A stretch of DNA of 64,000 nt from Akkermansiaceae bacterium UBA1315 (GCA_002307065.1 DBTN01000006.1:13231-77230); one strand, 5' to 3'. Positions 41,241 to 52,300 are shown, numbered from the stretch's first letter. Numbers and translations: made by a program. Notes: generated by a model not told the origin, from the sequence alone.

Positions 41241-41282
41241 GGAAGGTGGAGAGAAGTAGTGAAGTGTGCGAGGTCGACCGGT

Positions 41283-41840
41283 TTATTGATCCTCTTCCTC
41301 AACGAGTTCGATGTTTGCTCCGCCGATCTCCGAGAGCAGATCGCGGGTGCCGTTAGGGCTGAACTTGGGATCGCGCGCCTCGATGGCGAGGAAGAACCCG
41401 TCATCCGTGGCGCGGTGGAATTGGCGGCTGGCGAAAAGCGGGTGGTTCAGACGCGGCAGTTGGATCAATGCCAGCAATCCGAACAACACGGTAAAACCGG
41501 AGAACAGAATCGTCAGCTCGAACATGATCGGGAAAAACGCCGGCACCGTGAAGATGTTGGTCGGTTTTGCCTGAACGACCGTCGGGTAAATCACCACCTG
41601 AGTCGAATACGCCAGAGCGAATGCGGTGCAGGTACCGGTGATGCCACCGAAAAAGACAAACCAAGGAAGAATCGACCGCTTCATTCCCATCGCCGCATCG
41701 AGTCCGTGGATCGGGTATGGGGAATAGCAATCCCACTTCCGGAAACCGGCGTCGCGGATTTTTTCCGCCGCTTTGTAGAGAGCGGAGGCGCTCTTGAACT
41801 CGGCCAGGTAGCCGTAAACGCGTTTGCGAGTGGTGCTCAC
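41283..41840 (-). CDS. actD: alternative complex III subunit ActD (DUF3341)
   Basis: A 185-residue protein with a soluble N-terminal domain (KRVYGYLAEFKSASALYKAA... CYSPYPIHGLDAAMG) and two central membrane helices (LPWFVFFGGITGTCTAFALA and FTVPAFFPIMFELTILFSGF). This is the DUF3341 layout of ActD. Its role in the complex is structural. It lies between actC and actE with gaps of 30-42 bases. Confidence 0.9.
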   Translation of the reverse strand: MSTTRKRVYGYLAEFKSASALYKAAEKIRDAGFRKWDCYSPYPIHGLDAAMGMKRSILPWFVFFGGITGTCTAFALAYSTQVVIYPTVVQAKPTNIFTVPAFFPIMFELTILFSGFTVLFGLLALIQLPRLNHPLFASRQFHRATDDGFFLAIEARDPKFSPNGTRDLLSEIGGANIELVEEEDQ

Positions 41841-41869
41841 GTGATGGGAAGTTATCGGTTAGAAGGAGA

Positions 41870-43345
41870 TTATTTGGTGGATGCCAACTCGTGCTGGTAA
41901 GCAGGAATCGAAGTCGTGCCGTGATCGGGATGATCGTGATGGTCGTCGAAATGCGGGTCGGACTCAGGAAGCGTCCATTTCACTTCAGCAATGTTGATGC
42001 AAGGCAGGAAGCGAAGGAAAAGAAGGAACAATGCCAGGAACATGCCGATCGTTCCCACGAAGGTCATCATTTCCACACCCGATGGGCTGTAGGTTTTCCA
42101 GTCACCCGGAAGGAACATCCGAGCGAGGGTGGTGCAGATGATGACAAATCGCTCGAACCACATGCCGACGTTCACGCACATCGCCACCGCCATGATGACC
42201 CAAAGGTTTTCACGGCATGCTTTGAACCAGAAAATCTGGGGCGAAAGCACGTTCAGCGACATCATCGCGGCGTAGGCCCACCAATACGGACCGGCGATCC
42301 GGAACTTGAAGGCATCCATTTCGTAAATCGAACCGGAGTAAAACGCGACGAACAGCTCCATCAGGTAGGCGTAACCAACGATCGTGCCGGTCAGCAGGAT
42401 GATTTTCGCCATGTTGTCGATGTGCTTCATCGTGATCATGTCCTGCAGACCGTAGATAAAACGGGCTGGAATCATGATCGTCAGCACCATCGCGAAACCA
42501 CCGAAAATCGCACCCGCAACGAAGTAAGGCGGGAAAATCGTGGTGTGCCAGCCAGGAACCACCGACGTCGCAAAGTCGAACGAAACGACCGAGTGAACCG
42601 AAAGCACCAGCGGAGTGGAAAGCGCGGCCAAGAGGAGATACGCCATTTCGTAGTGGCTCCACTGACGGTTGCCGCCGCGCCAGCCCATCGAAAAGATACC
42701 GTAGAGCATTTTCCGGAGACCTGGCTTGCAGCGGTCACGGATCGTTGCGAGATCGGGAACCATGCCGAGATACCAGAAGATCAAAGAAATCGTGAAATAC
42801 GTCGAGACGGCGAACACGTCCCACAACAGCGGCGACTTGAAGTTTTGCCAGATGCCGTTGGCATTCGGAATCGGAGCGAGGAACCAAGCGAACCAAACCC
42901 GTCCAATGTGGAAAGCCGGGAAAATACCAGCGCAGCACACCGCGAAAATCGTCATCGCTTCCGCCGCGCGGTTGATGGACGTCCGCCAGTTCTGTCGTGT
43001 CAGGAAAAGCACCGCTGAAATCAAGGTTCCGGCGTGGCCGATACCGATCCAGAAAACGAAGTTGGTAATATCCCAGCCCCAGAACACCCGGTTGGTCATC
43101 CCCCAAACGCCGACACCGGTCGAAACGAGATAGGTCAAGCCACCGCCGACACCGATCAGGGCGATCAGCGCGGATGGAATGAAAAGCAACCACCACAAAA
43201 GCGGCTGTTTGTTTTCAACGACGCTGCAAATCCGGTCGGTGATCCAGTGATAGGAACGTCCGTTGAGGATCAGCTTTTCGCGCTCGAGCACCGGGAGTTT
43301 CGGTCCCGTGTGCGTCTCCGGAGCGTTCTGGATGGTGGAAGCCAT
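41870..43345 (-). CDS. actC: alternative complex III subunit ActC (NrfD-like)
   Basis: A 491-residue NrfD/PsrC-family protein with about ten membrane helices. Identifying segments are [38 protein letters not shown] helix 2-3 (with the characteristic W-G-x-x-I...G-I-x-x-A-G), [16 protein letters not shown] and [22 protein letters not shown]. ActC holds the proposed quinol-binding site next to the ActB iron-sulfur domain. It follows actB by 42 bases. A C-terminal His/Asp-rich tail (DDHHDHPDH) is present. Confidence 0.92.
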   Translation of the reverse strand: MASTIQNAPETHTGPKLPVLEREKLILNGRSYHWITDRICSVVENKQPLLWWLLFIPSALIALIGVGGGLTYLVSTGVGVWGMTNRVFWGWDITNFVFWIGIGHAGTLISAVLFLTRQNWRTSINRAAEAMTIFAVCCAGIFPAFHIGRVWFAWFLAPIPNANGIWQNFKSPLLWDVFAVSTYFTISLIFWYLGMVPDLATIRDRCKPGLRKMLYGIFSMGWRGGNRQWSHYEMAYLLLAALSTPLVLSVHSVVSFDFATSVVPGWHTTIFPPYFVAGAIFGGFAMVLTIMIPARFIYGLQDMITMKHIDNMAKIILLTGTIVGYAYLMELFVAFYSGSIYEMDAFKFRIAGPYWWAYAAMMSLNVLSPQIFWFKACRENLWVIMAVAMCVNVGMWFERFVIICTTLARMFLPGDWKTYSPSGVEMMTFVGTIGMFLALFLLFLRFLPCINIAEVKWTLPESDPHFDDHHDHPDHGTTSIPAYQHELASTK

Positions 43346-43387
43346 GAGTGGTGAGATACTGAGTTAAAAATGATTTTTAAAAAACGA

Positions 43388-46300
43388 TCAGACCATGTGG
43401 ATCGTGGCCTTACCGATGAACTTCGCGTCAGGCATCGCTGGATTCGGGTTTTTCACCCGAGCGAGGTAGCTGGTCCGCGGACGAGTGCCGATGTAGTTGA
43501 GCAAATCATAGTTCCGCTCAAGTTGTTTAGTCCGATACATCGTCGATTTTTCACCGTCGAGGAGGTTACCGAAGGAAATCGCACCCGCTGAGCAGGCGTC
43601 TTGGCAGGCGACTTTGACGGAATCGACCGGGATACGGAGCGTGCTTTCGGTGACGCGGAATTCCGTGGAAGGTTTTCCAGCGACAAGCGCCTCCTGTTTC
43701 TGGCCGCGCTTCTGGCGGATGACCGCACCTTTGAGGCGCTGGACGCAGTAGGTGCATTTTTCCATGACACCACGCATCCGGACGGTGACGTTCGGGTTCC
43801 GCTGAAGGTGCGGTGCGTCTCCCACTTGTTTTTCGCCGAATGGACCTTTGTAGAGGTTGTGTTCGATGAGCGGGTTGCGCTTGTTGTAGTCGAAGAAATT
43901 GAAGCGACGTGCCTTATAAGGGCAGTTGTTCGCGCAGTAGCGGGTTCCGATGCAACGGTTGTATGCCATCGCGTTCAGGCCGTCTTCGGTGTGAACCGTG
44001 GCGTTCACCGGGCAAACGGTTTCGCACGGCGCGGATTCGCACTGAACGCACGACACCGGTTGAGGAACAAGAACCGGATTGTCGCTATCGAAATCGTTGT
44101 CTTTTTGGGTCGCGAAATACCGGTCCATCCGGATCCAGTGCATCTCCCGTCCCATAGCGACCTGTTTCTTGCCGACGATCGGGATGTTGTTTTCGGCCTG
44201 ACAGGCGACCAAACACGAGTTGCAACCGGTGCAGGAGGAAAGGTCGATCGACATCGCCCACTGGTGGAGCGGATCGCTGAGCAGCGACTTGCCTTCGCGG
44301 TTTTCCTGTTTGTAGAGGGAAACGTTCGGCGGAGCGTGGGAATCGTTGCCCTGCTTCTTCACGTTGCCGATTTGCTCGGCAAACGAGCCTTTTTCGTCGT
44401 CGTGGGCAGTGGAGACCTCGCGGGCCAAGGCACGGCCATACATCGCGTTGTGCTCCTGAGTGAGAGCGACGGAATATCGTTTCCCAGTAGGAGTCGCAGT
44501 CGCGCCCGAGGCGAAATAGGGAGATTGCGAAGTGCGGAGCGGGTAAGCGTTGAAGCCGCTGTTCACGCCAACCAGGCTGACATGCGAAGCATTGAATTCG
44601 CCGCGGCCAAGTTCGTCTTCCGCATTGAAACCTTGGCCGTAACCCAGCGGGATGACGATCGTGTTTTCTGCCTGACCGAAGGAAATCAGCACCGGGATTT
44701 CCAGTTCCTGGCCGTTCACTTTCACCAGGATCATTGGAGATTTGCGGCCATCCGCTTCACCATCGGGTGAGCGAGGACCGGTTTCCATTTCAACACCGAG
44801 AACGTTTTCAACCGGTTGCAGAGCGATGATCTGATCGTAGATGCCAAGTTCCTTCGCGGTTTTCGGCGCGATCAGAGCGGCATTGTCCCAAGTCAGCTTC
44901 GAAATCGGATCCGGAGCTTCTTGCAACCAGCCGTTGTCGATCCAGCGACCATCGTAAACCGATGCGTCCGTTGCGAAAATCACCTCAAGCGTATTGGCGG
45001 TCGGAGCTTCGCGTTTCGCGGCACCCACGTCGGACCAAGCGGAAGCGGCAACCGATACGGTCGCGGTCGGGTAAGCGGTGTCTTTCAGGAAACCATCGCG
45101 CAGCAACGTTTTCCATGCCGTGTCCCCTTCTCCGCCGAGGGCCGTAAAGGTCGCACGGACGGCAGTGTAGGCCGGAGACGCCTCGCCTTTTTCACCTTCT
45201 CCGTTGAGCAGCTTTCCGTCCTCCGAAAGCAACGCGAGCAGCAGCTCAAGCTCCGAAACGCAATTCGGGTAAAGCGGGAGAATCATCGGCTGGACCACGG
45301 TGTAAATTCCGCGGGCGCTGCGAGTGTCCGACCAAGATTCGAGGTAATGGGCCGCTGGAATGTGCCAGGTCGCGGCATGAGCGGTGGCGTCCGTGCGAGT
45401 GCCGAGATGGAAGCTGGCTTTGAGTTTTGCGAGAGACTCGCCGAATTTCAAATCGGCAGGCGCATCGTAAACCGGGTTGGCCGGTCCAAGCAGGAAAAGG
45501 GTGTCGATGGTTCCCGCATCGATGTCCGTCTTCAAGGTGGCCAACGATCCAAGACCGGTCGTCTCGGTTTGCAGAGCGACGAGCGGTTTTCCTTCGCCGA
45601 TGTTTCCGAGAGCGAGGTTGATCGCGAGAGCGAGGTGGTGGATCGCCGCCGGCTGACGGGAGCCCGCGAGAACGACGGACCGGCCGGCGTGCGCTTTGAG
45701 ATCGTCGACAACCCCTTGAATCCAACTCAAATGTTTCGGATCCGTGACCACTTCACCGGCAGCGGTGAGGGCGACGTCACCCGTGATCATGCGAGCGATC
45801 TGCGCCGCAATTCCGACGATTTGGCTGGTGGGAATCCGCAAACGGTGATCGGCCATGCCGCCCGTCAGCGAAAATCCGGCCTCAATCGCGTAAAGGCGGT
45901 TCATTTTCGACGCATCCGGTTTCGCGTCGTAGGCCTTTCCTTCCGGTTTGCGGCGATCGAAAAACGGAGTGATCGGCCCGGCGGAATCCGAACCTGCGAA
46001 ATCACTGTCCAACGAAAGAATGCGGTCGGCCAAGGCGAAGTCGGCGACGAGTTTGACGCCGTCACCCAAAGCGGCAGCGGCTTCACCGGTCAGCGCTTCG
46101 TATTGATAAAATTTCGCTGCGGAAAACTTCGAAGCGAGTTGAGTCACCAGCCGCGCACGGGTCGGACTGTCGTCCGCACCAAAAAGGAAACCGACTTTCG
46201 CGGCAGGATCAGCGGCGACGGCAGCGATCGCGGCATCCAGATCACCACGTTTTGCGCTTTTTGCGCCTTTCAAAATCGTGCGGGACCGCGACGGAGAATA

Positions 46301-46753
46301 GAGATCGAGGATCGATGCTTGGGCGAACGCATCCGTTCCCTCCGCATCCGGGTGAAGATTGTTCACCGTCAGCTTGGTCGGGCGACCCTCGAAAGAGGTC
46401 ACCACCAGAGGAGTCGCGCCACCGGCACGCGGCATGCTCGAAGCATAATACGTCGCGTTTCCAGGGATCACCCATTCCGGAGCCTTGGTGTAAGGAACGA
46501 TGTAAGATTCCGGGCGGCGGCAAGCGGCCATGCCGAAACCGGCAAGCGCGGTCGAGGCGCCCATCAATTTAAGGAACGAACGGCGGGACGTTTCCATCTC
46601 CTCTTCGTTCGCCATTTCCGCGGCTCCGCGAGGGAACTCACGGTCCAGCCAACTGCGGAATTCGGCGGTATCCTCAAGCTGACCCTGAGAACGCCAGGCG
46701 ACGGTAGTTTCGCCAGCCGGAACCTCGGGGTGATGCAAAATGCGCTTACTCAT
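43388..46753 (-). CDS. actB: alternative complex III subunit ActB (molybdopterin-oxidoreductase-like plus Fe-S domain)
   Basis: A 1121-residue protein. A twin-arginine-type motif (SRRSFLKLMGAS, about residue 56) follows a conserved N-terminal extension; this is the TAT-variant form typical of ActB. Residues about 80-760 resemble the molybdopterin oxidoreductase fold but are not expected to bind molybdenum. The C-terminal domain has four cluster motifs: CTGCNSCLVACQAEN, CVQCESAPCETVCP, CIGTRYCANNCPYKARR and CTYCVQRL...CQDACSAG. They form the electron wire between quinol at ActC and the haems. The length is in the usual range for fused ActB (about 1000-1100). Confidence 0.93.
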   Translation of the reverse strand: MSKRILHHPEVPAGETTVAWRSQGQLEDTAEFRSWLDREFPRGAAEMANEEEMETSRRSFLKLMGASTALAGFGMAACRRPESYIVPYTKAPEWVIPGNATYYASSMPRAGGATPLVVTSFEGRPTKLTVNNLHPDAEGTDAFAQASILDLYSPSRSRTILKGAKSAKRGDLDAAIAAVAADPAAKVGFLFGADDSPTRARLVTQLASKFSAAKFYQYEALTGEAAAALGDGVKLVADFALADRILSLDSDFAGSDSAGPITPFFDRRKPEGKAYDAKPDASKMNRLYAIEAGFSLTGGMADHRLRIPTSQIVGIAAQIARMITGDVALTAAGEVVTDPKHLSWIQGVVDDLKAHAGRSVVLAGSRQPAAIHHLALAINLALGNIGEGKPLVALQTETTGLGSLATLKTDIDAGTIDTLFLLGPANPVYDAPADLKFGESLAKLKASFHLGTRTDATAHAATWHIPAAHYLESWSDTRSARGIYTVVQPMILPLYPNCVSELELLLALLSEDGKLLNGEGEKGEASPAYTAVRATFTALGGEGDTAWKTLLRDGFLKDTAYPTATVSVAASAWSDVGAAKREAPTANTLEVIFATDASVYDGRWIDNGWLQEAPDPISKLTWDNAALIAPKTAKELGIYDQIIALQPVENVLGVEMETGPRSPDGEADGRKSPMILVKVNGQELEIPVLISFGQAENTIVIPLGYGQGFNAEDELGRGEFNASHVSLVGVNSGFNAYPLRTSQSPYFASGATATPTGKRYSVALTQEHNAMYGRALAREVSTAHDDEKGSFAEQIGNVKKQGNDSHAPPNVSLYKQENREGKSLLSDPLHQWAMSIDLSSCTGCNSCLVACQAENNIPIVGKKQVAMGREMHWIRMDRYFATQKDNDFDSDNPVLVPQPVSCVQCESAPCETVCPVNATVHTEDGLNAMAYNRCIGTRYCANNCPYKARRFNFFDYNKRNPLIEHNLYKGPFGEKQVGDAPHLQRNPNVTVRMRGVMEKCTYCVQRLKGAVIRQKRGQKQEALVAGKPSTEFRVTESTLRIPVDSVKVACQDACSAGAISFGNLLDGEKSTMYRTKQLERNYDLLNYIGTRPRTSYLARVKNPNPAMPDAKFIGKATIHMV

Positions 46754-46796
46754 GTGAGACTAAGGAAAGTGGGGTAAAAAATCAGTGAAAGGCAGA

Positions 46797-47507
46797 TCAG
46801 TGGTGGCAGGTGCTGCAACTGGTCTTCGGATGCACGTGGAACATGTCCTTGATCAAAAGACCAAATTCTTCCTGCGTTTTCAGACGCTTACCGTCCTGAT
46901 ACGTTGGATTGGCCGCGAGGTATTTTTCCGCGTCATACTTGAAGTTGTAGACCTCTTCGAGAGGGCGCAGATGTTTTTCCGGAGCGTTGTGGCAATCCAA
47001 GCACCATCCCATCGAATGGCTCTCGGCTTGGTAAACGACTTCCATTTTATTGACGTCGCCGTGGCAGCTTTGGCAGGAAATCCCGCGCGCCAAGTGAGCG
47101 GAGTGGTTGAAATACACGTAATCCGGTGCCTTGTGCACGCGCACCCACTCGATCGGCTTGCCGTCATAACCGGGATAATTCACGTCCATCGATTTGTGGA
47201 GCGGAGCGAGTTTCGGGCTGTCGCGCTGAACGTGCTGGTGGCAATTCCAGCAGGTATTTCCGGACGGAACGTTCGAATGCCCGGAGACTTCGGCGAACGA
47301 GTGACAATACCGACAATCCAGACCGAGCTGATCCACGTGAATCTTGTGAGAAAACGGAATCGGCTGTGCAGGTTGATAGCCGACCACCTGCGCTTTCGGA
47401 GTCGCGTAATAGGCGAATGCCAAGGCAATCCCGCCGACCGCAGTGCCGAGACAGACGGCGATCTGGAGAGGAAGGAGGTTCGACCAGCGTGGGAAAAAAT
47501 TTGCCAT
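46797..47507 (-). CDS. actA: alternative complex III subunit ActA, penta-haem cytochrome c
   Basis: A 236-residue protein with an N-terminal membrane anchor (LPLQIAVCLGTAVGGIALAF) and five CxxCH sites: CRYCH, CWNCH, CQSCH, CLDCH and the terminal CSTCHH. This is the standard penta-haem ActA. It is the first gene of the 17-kb respiratory operon. A CRP-like palindrome lies 37 bases upstream of the start. GHSNVPSGNTC and KVSHKIHVDQLGLDCRYC-like segments are family-typical. Confidence 0.93.
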   Translation of the reverse strand: MANFFPRWSNLLPLQIAVCLGTAVGGIALAFAYYATPKAQVVGYQPAQPIPFSHKIHVDQLGLDCRYCHSFAEVSGHSNVPSGNTCWNCHQHVQRDSPKLAPLHKSMDVNYPGYDGKPIEWVRVHKAPDYVYFNHSAHLARGISCQSCHGDVNKMEVVYQAESHSMGWCLDCHNAPEKHLRPLEEVYNFKYDAEKYLAANPTYQDGKRLKTQEEFGLLIKDMFHVHPKTSCSTCHH

Positions 47508-47543
47508 GAGGGAGACGGTTCGTTGCGGCTGTTCTTATGAGCT

Positions 47544-47559
47544 TGTGAAATTTTTCACA
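47544..47559. promoter_or_regulatory. CRP/FNR-family-like operator upstream of actA
   Basis: TGTGAAATTTTTCACA matches TGTGA-N6-TCACA, and the symmetry extends outwards as GCT...AGC (47541-47562). It lies 37 bases upstream of the actA start. The twin site upstream of nuoB suggests one regulator for both. Confidence 0.6.
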
Positions 47560-47697
47560 AGCGTTTTCGTGAAAGATCCGGACGGCGAAGTTCGGGCGCG
47601 CCGAGAATGCCGAGGAGTTGCATTCTTGCAATCCGAAAAACTGAAAATTTCCTAGAAACCGTTAGATTGAGAACCCATCTCAACAAGGGGACGATTC

Positions 47698-48048
47698 TCA
47701 AGAATTGGACCAGTTCAATCCATTCTGCTGCCGCCATTTGCGGTAAGCGATGGATTGCTCTTTTTTCGCCAGATTTCGCCGCGAAGGGTCCTCGGAAAGA
47801 AACCGATCAAACGGCCCGCCGGGAGACACGTCCCAGGTGTTGCTCTCCTCGGTTTCCGGCGATGTGACCTCTCCCGCTGATGCTTTTTCCGAGACCGCCG
47901 GGTCTCCTTTTCGCCGGGACACCAACAATTGTTCCAATCGCTTGATTTTCCCCCGCAATCCCAAAACCACGAAAAACAAGATCGCGACCAGTCCCACATT
48001 GACCGAAAGCAAAACAAGAATCGCAGTCACCGGTATCTCTTCAGGCAT
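47698..48048 (-). CDS. single-pass membrane protein of unknown function, 116 aa
   Basis: One N-terminal helix (VTAILVLLSVNVGLVAILFFVVLGL) followed by a basic coiled-coil-like stretch (RGKIKRLEQLLVSRRKG) and a soluble tail with W-x-x-S-P-G-G-P-F-D-R-F. It lies between jetD and actA on the same strand, with about 55 bases to jetD and 190 to actA. No known family; no evident link to the Wadjet operon. Confidence 0.65.
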   Translation of the reverse strand: MPEEIPVTAILVLLSVNVGLVAILFFVVLGLRGKIKRLEQLLVSRRKGDPAVSEKASAGEVTSPETEESNTWDVSPGGPFDRFLSEDPSRRNLAKKEQSIAYRKWRQQNGLNWSNS

Positions 48049-48102
48049 GGGCTCAAATTAAGCAGCTCGCCAAAAATCGCAAAGCTTCAAAATCCGCAGG
48101 TC

Positions 48103-49338
48103 CTAGACGGAATCCGCATCGAGCAGGCTCCAGATCGCCTCAAGGGCGACGGGAGGGATCGATTCCTGCTCAAAATCCCCCTTGGACCCAGCCGCCAGCA
48201 TGTTCTCAAGCGGCTCTCGCACATCCTCCATCGCCCTGTCCGCCAGCAGCCTCTCAATGATTTGCCGGTCTGTTGCCGACAGGACGGCACCGCCCTTCGT
48301 CGGACGAAAATCCATCATGACCGGTTTGAAACCCCGGCCCGTCTTCTGTCGCAAATCCCTCAAAATATCAAAACCCGCCGGATCGCTGTCGCCAAAATGG
48401 TAAAACGAAATTTCCTCCGGCAGCCGCGACAACAAACACCTCGCCGCCGATCCGGGAAAACTGGTGTGAACTAACAAAACCCCACGCTTCTGCTTCGCCA
48501 ATTCGCAAAACACATCCTCATTTTCCACCGTTAGGCAAACTCGCACGGAGGAATGAATCGAACGAGCCGCCGCCAGATCCACTCCTGAAAGTGAAACCGG
48601 TCCGCTCAGCATCCCGAGATCCAACCGGCCGGTTTCCATTTCCAAAATCAACGGCCCGTCGATCCGCACCGATCGCGGTTTTTCCAAAATCCCAAAAGAT
48701 TGGAAATTCACCCGCGGACGAGCGGTCACCCCCTGCAGAATTTCAAGCACTCGCGGCTTCAGGATTTTCAGCCGCTTCGAATCCCCACAAATCACCGAAC
48801 TCGCATAACGGATCAGCGATTCGCCGGGCCAATGAAGGATTGCCTCGGCGACTTCCAGAAGTTCCAAATTCGAAATTTCGTCGTCGGCCTGAAACGGACC
48901 GATCCTTTTCCCGCTCATCGCTCTCGTGGAAATTTCCTGCAGCCACTCGCGCCAACCGGTTTGCCAGATCACACCCACGTCGCGCTTCGCCTGATGCCGG
49001 AAAAAATCCGCCAGTGCTTGTCGTTTCACCGTCGGTGAAGATTCGCCCACCCGCTCAAACAACCAGTCCTCGCCCCCGACAACGGAAAGTTTCACCCGTA
49101 AAATCATCGCCGGATCGCGTCGGTGCGTTTCGAGTGAAAGCCGCCCGACCGATTCATGAGCCGCCACTCGCAGCGCGTCCTCCGCCTCCGCACGAGCCTC
49201 GCCATCTTCGCATTTCGCAAATCTCAAAAGCTCGCGGTAATCGATCCCGAAATCCGCCGTCATTCCTTCACGGCCCGCTTTCGCCGCGCGGAATTTTTTG
49301 GCCAATGCCTTTAAAATCGGTGGAATCTCACGTGGCAT
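48103..49338 (-). CDS. jetD: Wadjet system nuclease subunit JetD
   Basis: A 411-residue protein. The N-terminal part is the DUF3322-type domain, and the C-terminal part is a DUF2220/TOPRIM nuclease related to topoisomerase VI-type proteins. The TOPRIM acidic residues are Glu272 in CLTVENEDVF and the pair Asp317/Asp319 in FGDSDPAG. In characterised Wadjet systems JetD cleaves small circular DNA after the JetABC SMC motor has extruded loops. It overlaps jetC by 11 bases (49328-49338) and is last in the jetA-B-C-D order. All expected catalytic residues are visible. Confidence 0.9.
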   Translation of the reverse strand: MPREIPPILKALAKKFRAAKAGREGMTADFGIDYRELLRFAKCEDGEARAEAEDALRVAAHESVGRLSLETHRRDPAMILRVKLSVVGGEDWLFERVGESSPTVKRQALADFFRHQAKRDVGVIWQTGWREWLQEISTRAMSGKRIGPFQADDEISNLELLEVAEAILHWPGESLIRYASSVICGDSKRLKILKPRVLEILQGVTARPRVNFQSFGILEKPRSVRIDGPLILEMETGRLDLGMLSGPVSLSGVDLAAARSIHSSVRVCLTVENEDVFCELAKQKRGVLLVHTSFPGSAARCLLSRLPEEISFYHFGDSDPAGFDILRDLRQKTGRGFKPVMMDFRPTKGGAVLSATDRQIIERLLADRAMEDVREPLENMLAAGSKGDFEQESIPPVALEAIWSLLDADSV

Positions 49339-52300
49339 TTTCCTTCATCCATTCGCGGCCCTGCGGCGTGTCTCGGAAAATCACATTGGTGACATTTCGA
49401 ATTCCGATGCGACTCCCCTTTCGCTCTTCCTTCCGCGTGATGACGATCAATTCATCACACTGACTGAATGCATAAGGAATATTGCCGCTCGACATGGAAA
49501 ACATCCCCTGCAAATCGAGTTCCGCCATCGCTCGCAAACAGTCCTGAATCCGTTCACCGGAAAGTTTTGAAAACGCCTCGTCGATCGGCACCAAGGCCAG
49601 CGATGGTTCTTTCCAACGGGTTTCGTGCCGGTTGTAAGCGTGAAGATAACTCGCCAGAATCGCCACGAAATACGGGCTTTGGTTTTCGCCGCCGCTCATC
49701 TTTTTGCTCTGCTTATCGACACTGACCGGCTTGCCCTCGGGATCGCGGATATCGGAAACGAGCAAGTCGTAGTCAAAATACTGCCGGTAATCCAAAAGAC
49801 GCGCGGCTTCCGGACTGTTCGCGTTTTTCACCAAAGTTGTTAGAAATCCATCGAGAGCGGATTTCAAATCTTCACCGATGCTGGCGTAAAATAACTCATC
49901 TTCGTGATGCAGCGCATTGAGATCGATCAGTTCGCGATAAAAACGAAATTCAGGATTCGGTTTGCGGTCGATCTTATACCGGTCATGTCCGATCGGTCGC
50001 TTGAGTTGTTGATTCAGAAGCGAGATGATATTTTCAACATTCTTGATCGCTTGCTGCATGCGGCTCAAAACCTGCGTCCGGAAAAGACTGCCCCAACGTT
50101 TTTTCTCCGCTGCCGATTTCCGTTCGTATGCCGGAATGTTCGCATCCTCGATTTTAGCTAAGACCTTTTCATAAGGACCGGTGTCACGACCATCCTCTGG
50201 AAGTTCATCGAACTTCGGCTGAAAGGTCATTTTAAATTGGACCATCGATTTCCCAAGAGCCGCCATCGTCTCCAGCGCCAGCTCCTTCGCTTGATTGGCA
50301 TATCTCGAAAACTCCGTCACCCGAACGTCAAGCACAGGCATCATCTCCTGCATCTCCGCTTTCCAGGAACGATACCGATCCAGATATTGCACGATATCGA
50401 TACGAAGCTTGATTCTCGAAAACTCATCTTCCTTTTTCGATGCCTCATCCTTTCGCCTATCTAACAGAATCTCCACCTGTTCGATATCTTTATGCCCGCC
50501 CTTGCGAATGATCGAAAGTTTCTCTTTCTCCCAAACCGCGAGCTGTTCTTTCAGTTCTTCGATCTGATCGTAAAGGGACGCAAACGCATCGCGGTCAATC
50601 GCTTCCAGTTGCTTCGCCCATTCTTCATGTTGAGCGATTTTCCCGGGCAGACCTTCGATACGAATCAGCTCACTCGCGATCGAAGTGTGATCGCCGATCT
50701 CCTTGTTCCGCGCCGCAATCAATCGATCGATCTCCGTTTCAACCGGCTCCAATCTTCGCAAGGCCGCATCGAGATCCGCGCGGCGAGCCAGTTTCATTTC
50801 GAGCTGCAACTTCAATCCATTTTCCCCAACGAATGGAATACCATCATAGTGTTTCGAACGAATCACCTCCGCGCCGCGCATCAACAAACCGTCCGGCAAA
50901 ATCGCCGCGGCGTGTTCATTCATCTCCGCCAAACGATGGACACAAATGACATCACCAAACCATTCGTCGATCAACGCCCGCGCCAACGGATCGTTGGTCG
51001 AAATTTTCTCCGCGAGTGAATGTTTCTTCGGCTTGACCGGTTTTCCAGAGACACGCGACGGATCGATCAAAATCTGTTCGCCCGCCTTGCTCATCTCCAC
51101 AGCTCCCAGTCCGTTCAGCAGATCCAGCGCTTCGCCGTAATGATCCGGAGAAACCAGCACCGCGAACTTCTTGGTGAAAGCAACTTCGATCGCCGCTCGC
51201 CATTTTTCATCCGCCACTTCACAGATCTCGCGAATCGCCCGCGGACCGGTCGCTCCGGACAACATCGGAAGCTTGTCTTTCAGCGCCGCCAACAACGGTT
51301 GCGAAACCGGAGGCAGCCCTTTTTTTAACGCGTCAATCTGCGAATCCAGGTCCGCCTTTTCCGCACGAAGCCTTCCCAGTTCCTTGGCGTCATTCGCAAA
51401 CCGGTCACGCAATTGTTTGCATAACTGATCAGCTGCGTGCGCGACCAGTGAAAGCGCGTTGGTCGTTTCCCCGCGTTCGCATTCGCCCAATTGCCGGATG
51501 GCGTCGGCCATGGCATGCGTGTCCGGAAACGGCGAAACCGGCGCTTTGGAAACATCCTCCATCCAACGTTTCGCCGCTTTGATCCGCACGCCCAAACCGC
51601 TGTCGATCTTCTGCGAAATTTCCCGCAACGTCTGAATCTCGGCTTCGATTTTTACCAAATCATCCGCCAGTTTTTTATACAAACGACCGTCGCTTGATTC
51701 GTTCAAAATCGCCATCGTGCTTTCACGACGCTGTTGCGCTTCACCGGTTAGATCTTCGAGTTCTTCCAAACGCCGTTGATCGTCCGCGTAGTCTTCACGC
51801 AATTTCGCCAAGCGCTTCACCATCACCTCGACGTCTGCCGCTGCGTGTTCCCACGCATGCTCCGCCGCGAGGTAACTCGCCACGTCACGATCGCGTTCGG
51901 CCTCCCGCAACGTCGTCGCGAGTTCACGAATCTGCAGCAAGCGGTCAAGCTGCGCGCGAAGCTCCCGCAGCTCCCGTTCATACGATTCAAAATCCCGATA
52001 ACTCGCGATCACTTCATCGACCTGAACCGCCTCGCCCGGCAACACAAAGCGCCGGCAAAAATCGTCAAAACTCTTGAGATTCGTGAATGACATCGCACTC
52101 GGCAACAGCCGCTCAAGCACGTCCTTATTAAAATTCAGGTGGCTCGCATTTGCCATGTCCCGCTGGTATTCCCGCGACGACGTGAAGACCCGCCCACCTC
52201 GCGAATCGACGAATCCTTTGAACTCCGCCAAGGTCTTCGTCCGCGATTTCCCATCTTCCGGTGAAACGGACAAAAAGTCCTCCCGCTCCATCGCACACGG

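Noticed and set aside
41891..43018. 375-residue plus-strand open frame opposite actC
   Set aside because: Antisense shadow of actC with a low-complexity Arg/His/Asp-rich product.
44816..46777. 653-residue plus-strand open frame opposite actB
   Set aside because: Antisense shadow of actB with an Arg/Val/Gly-rich, domain-free product; high GC makes such long frames common.
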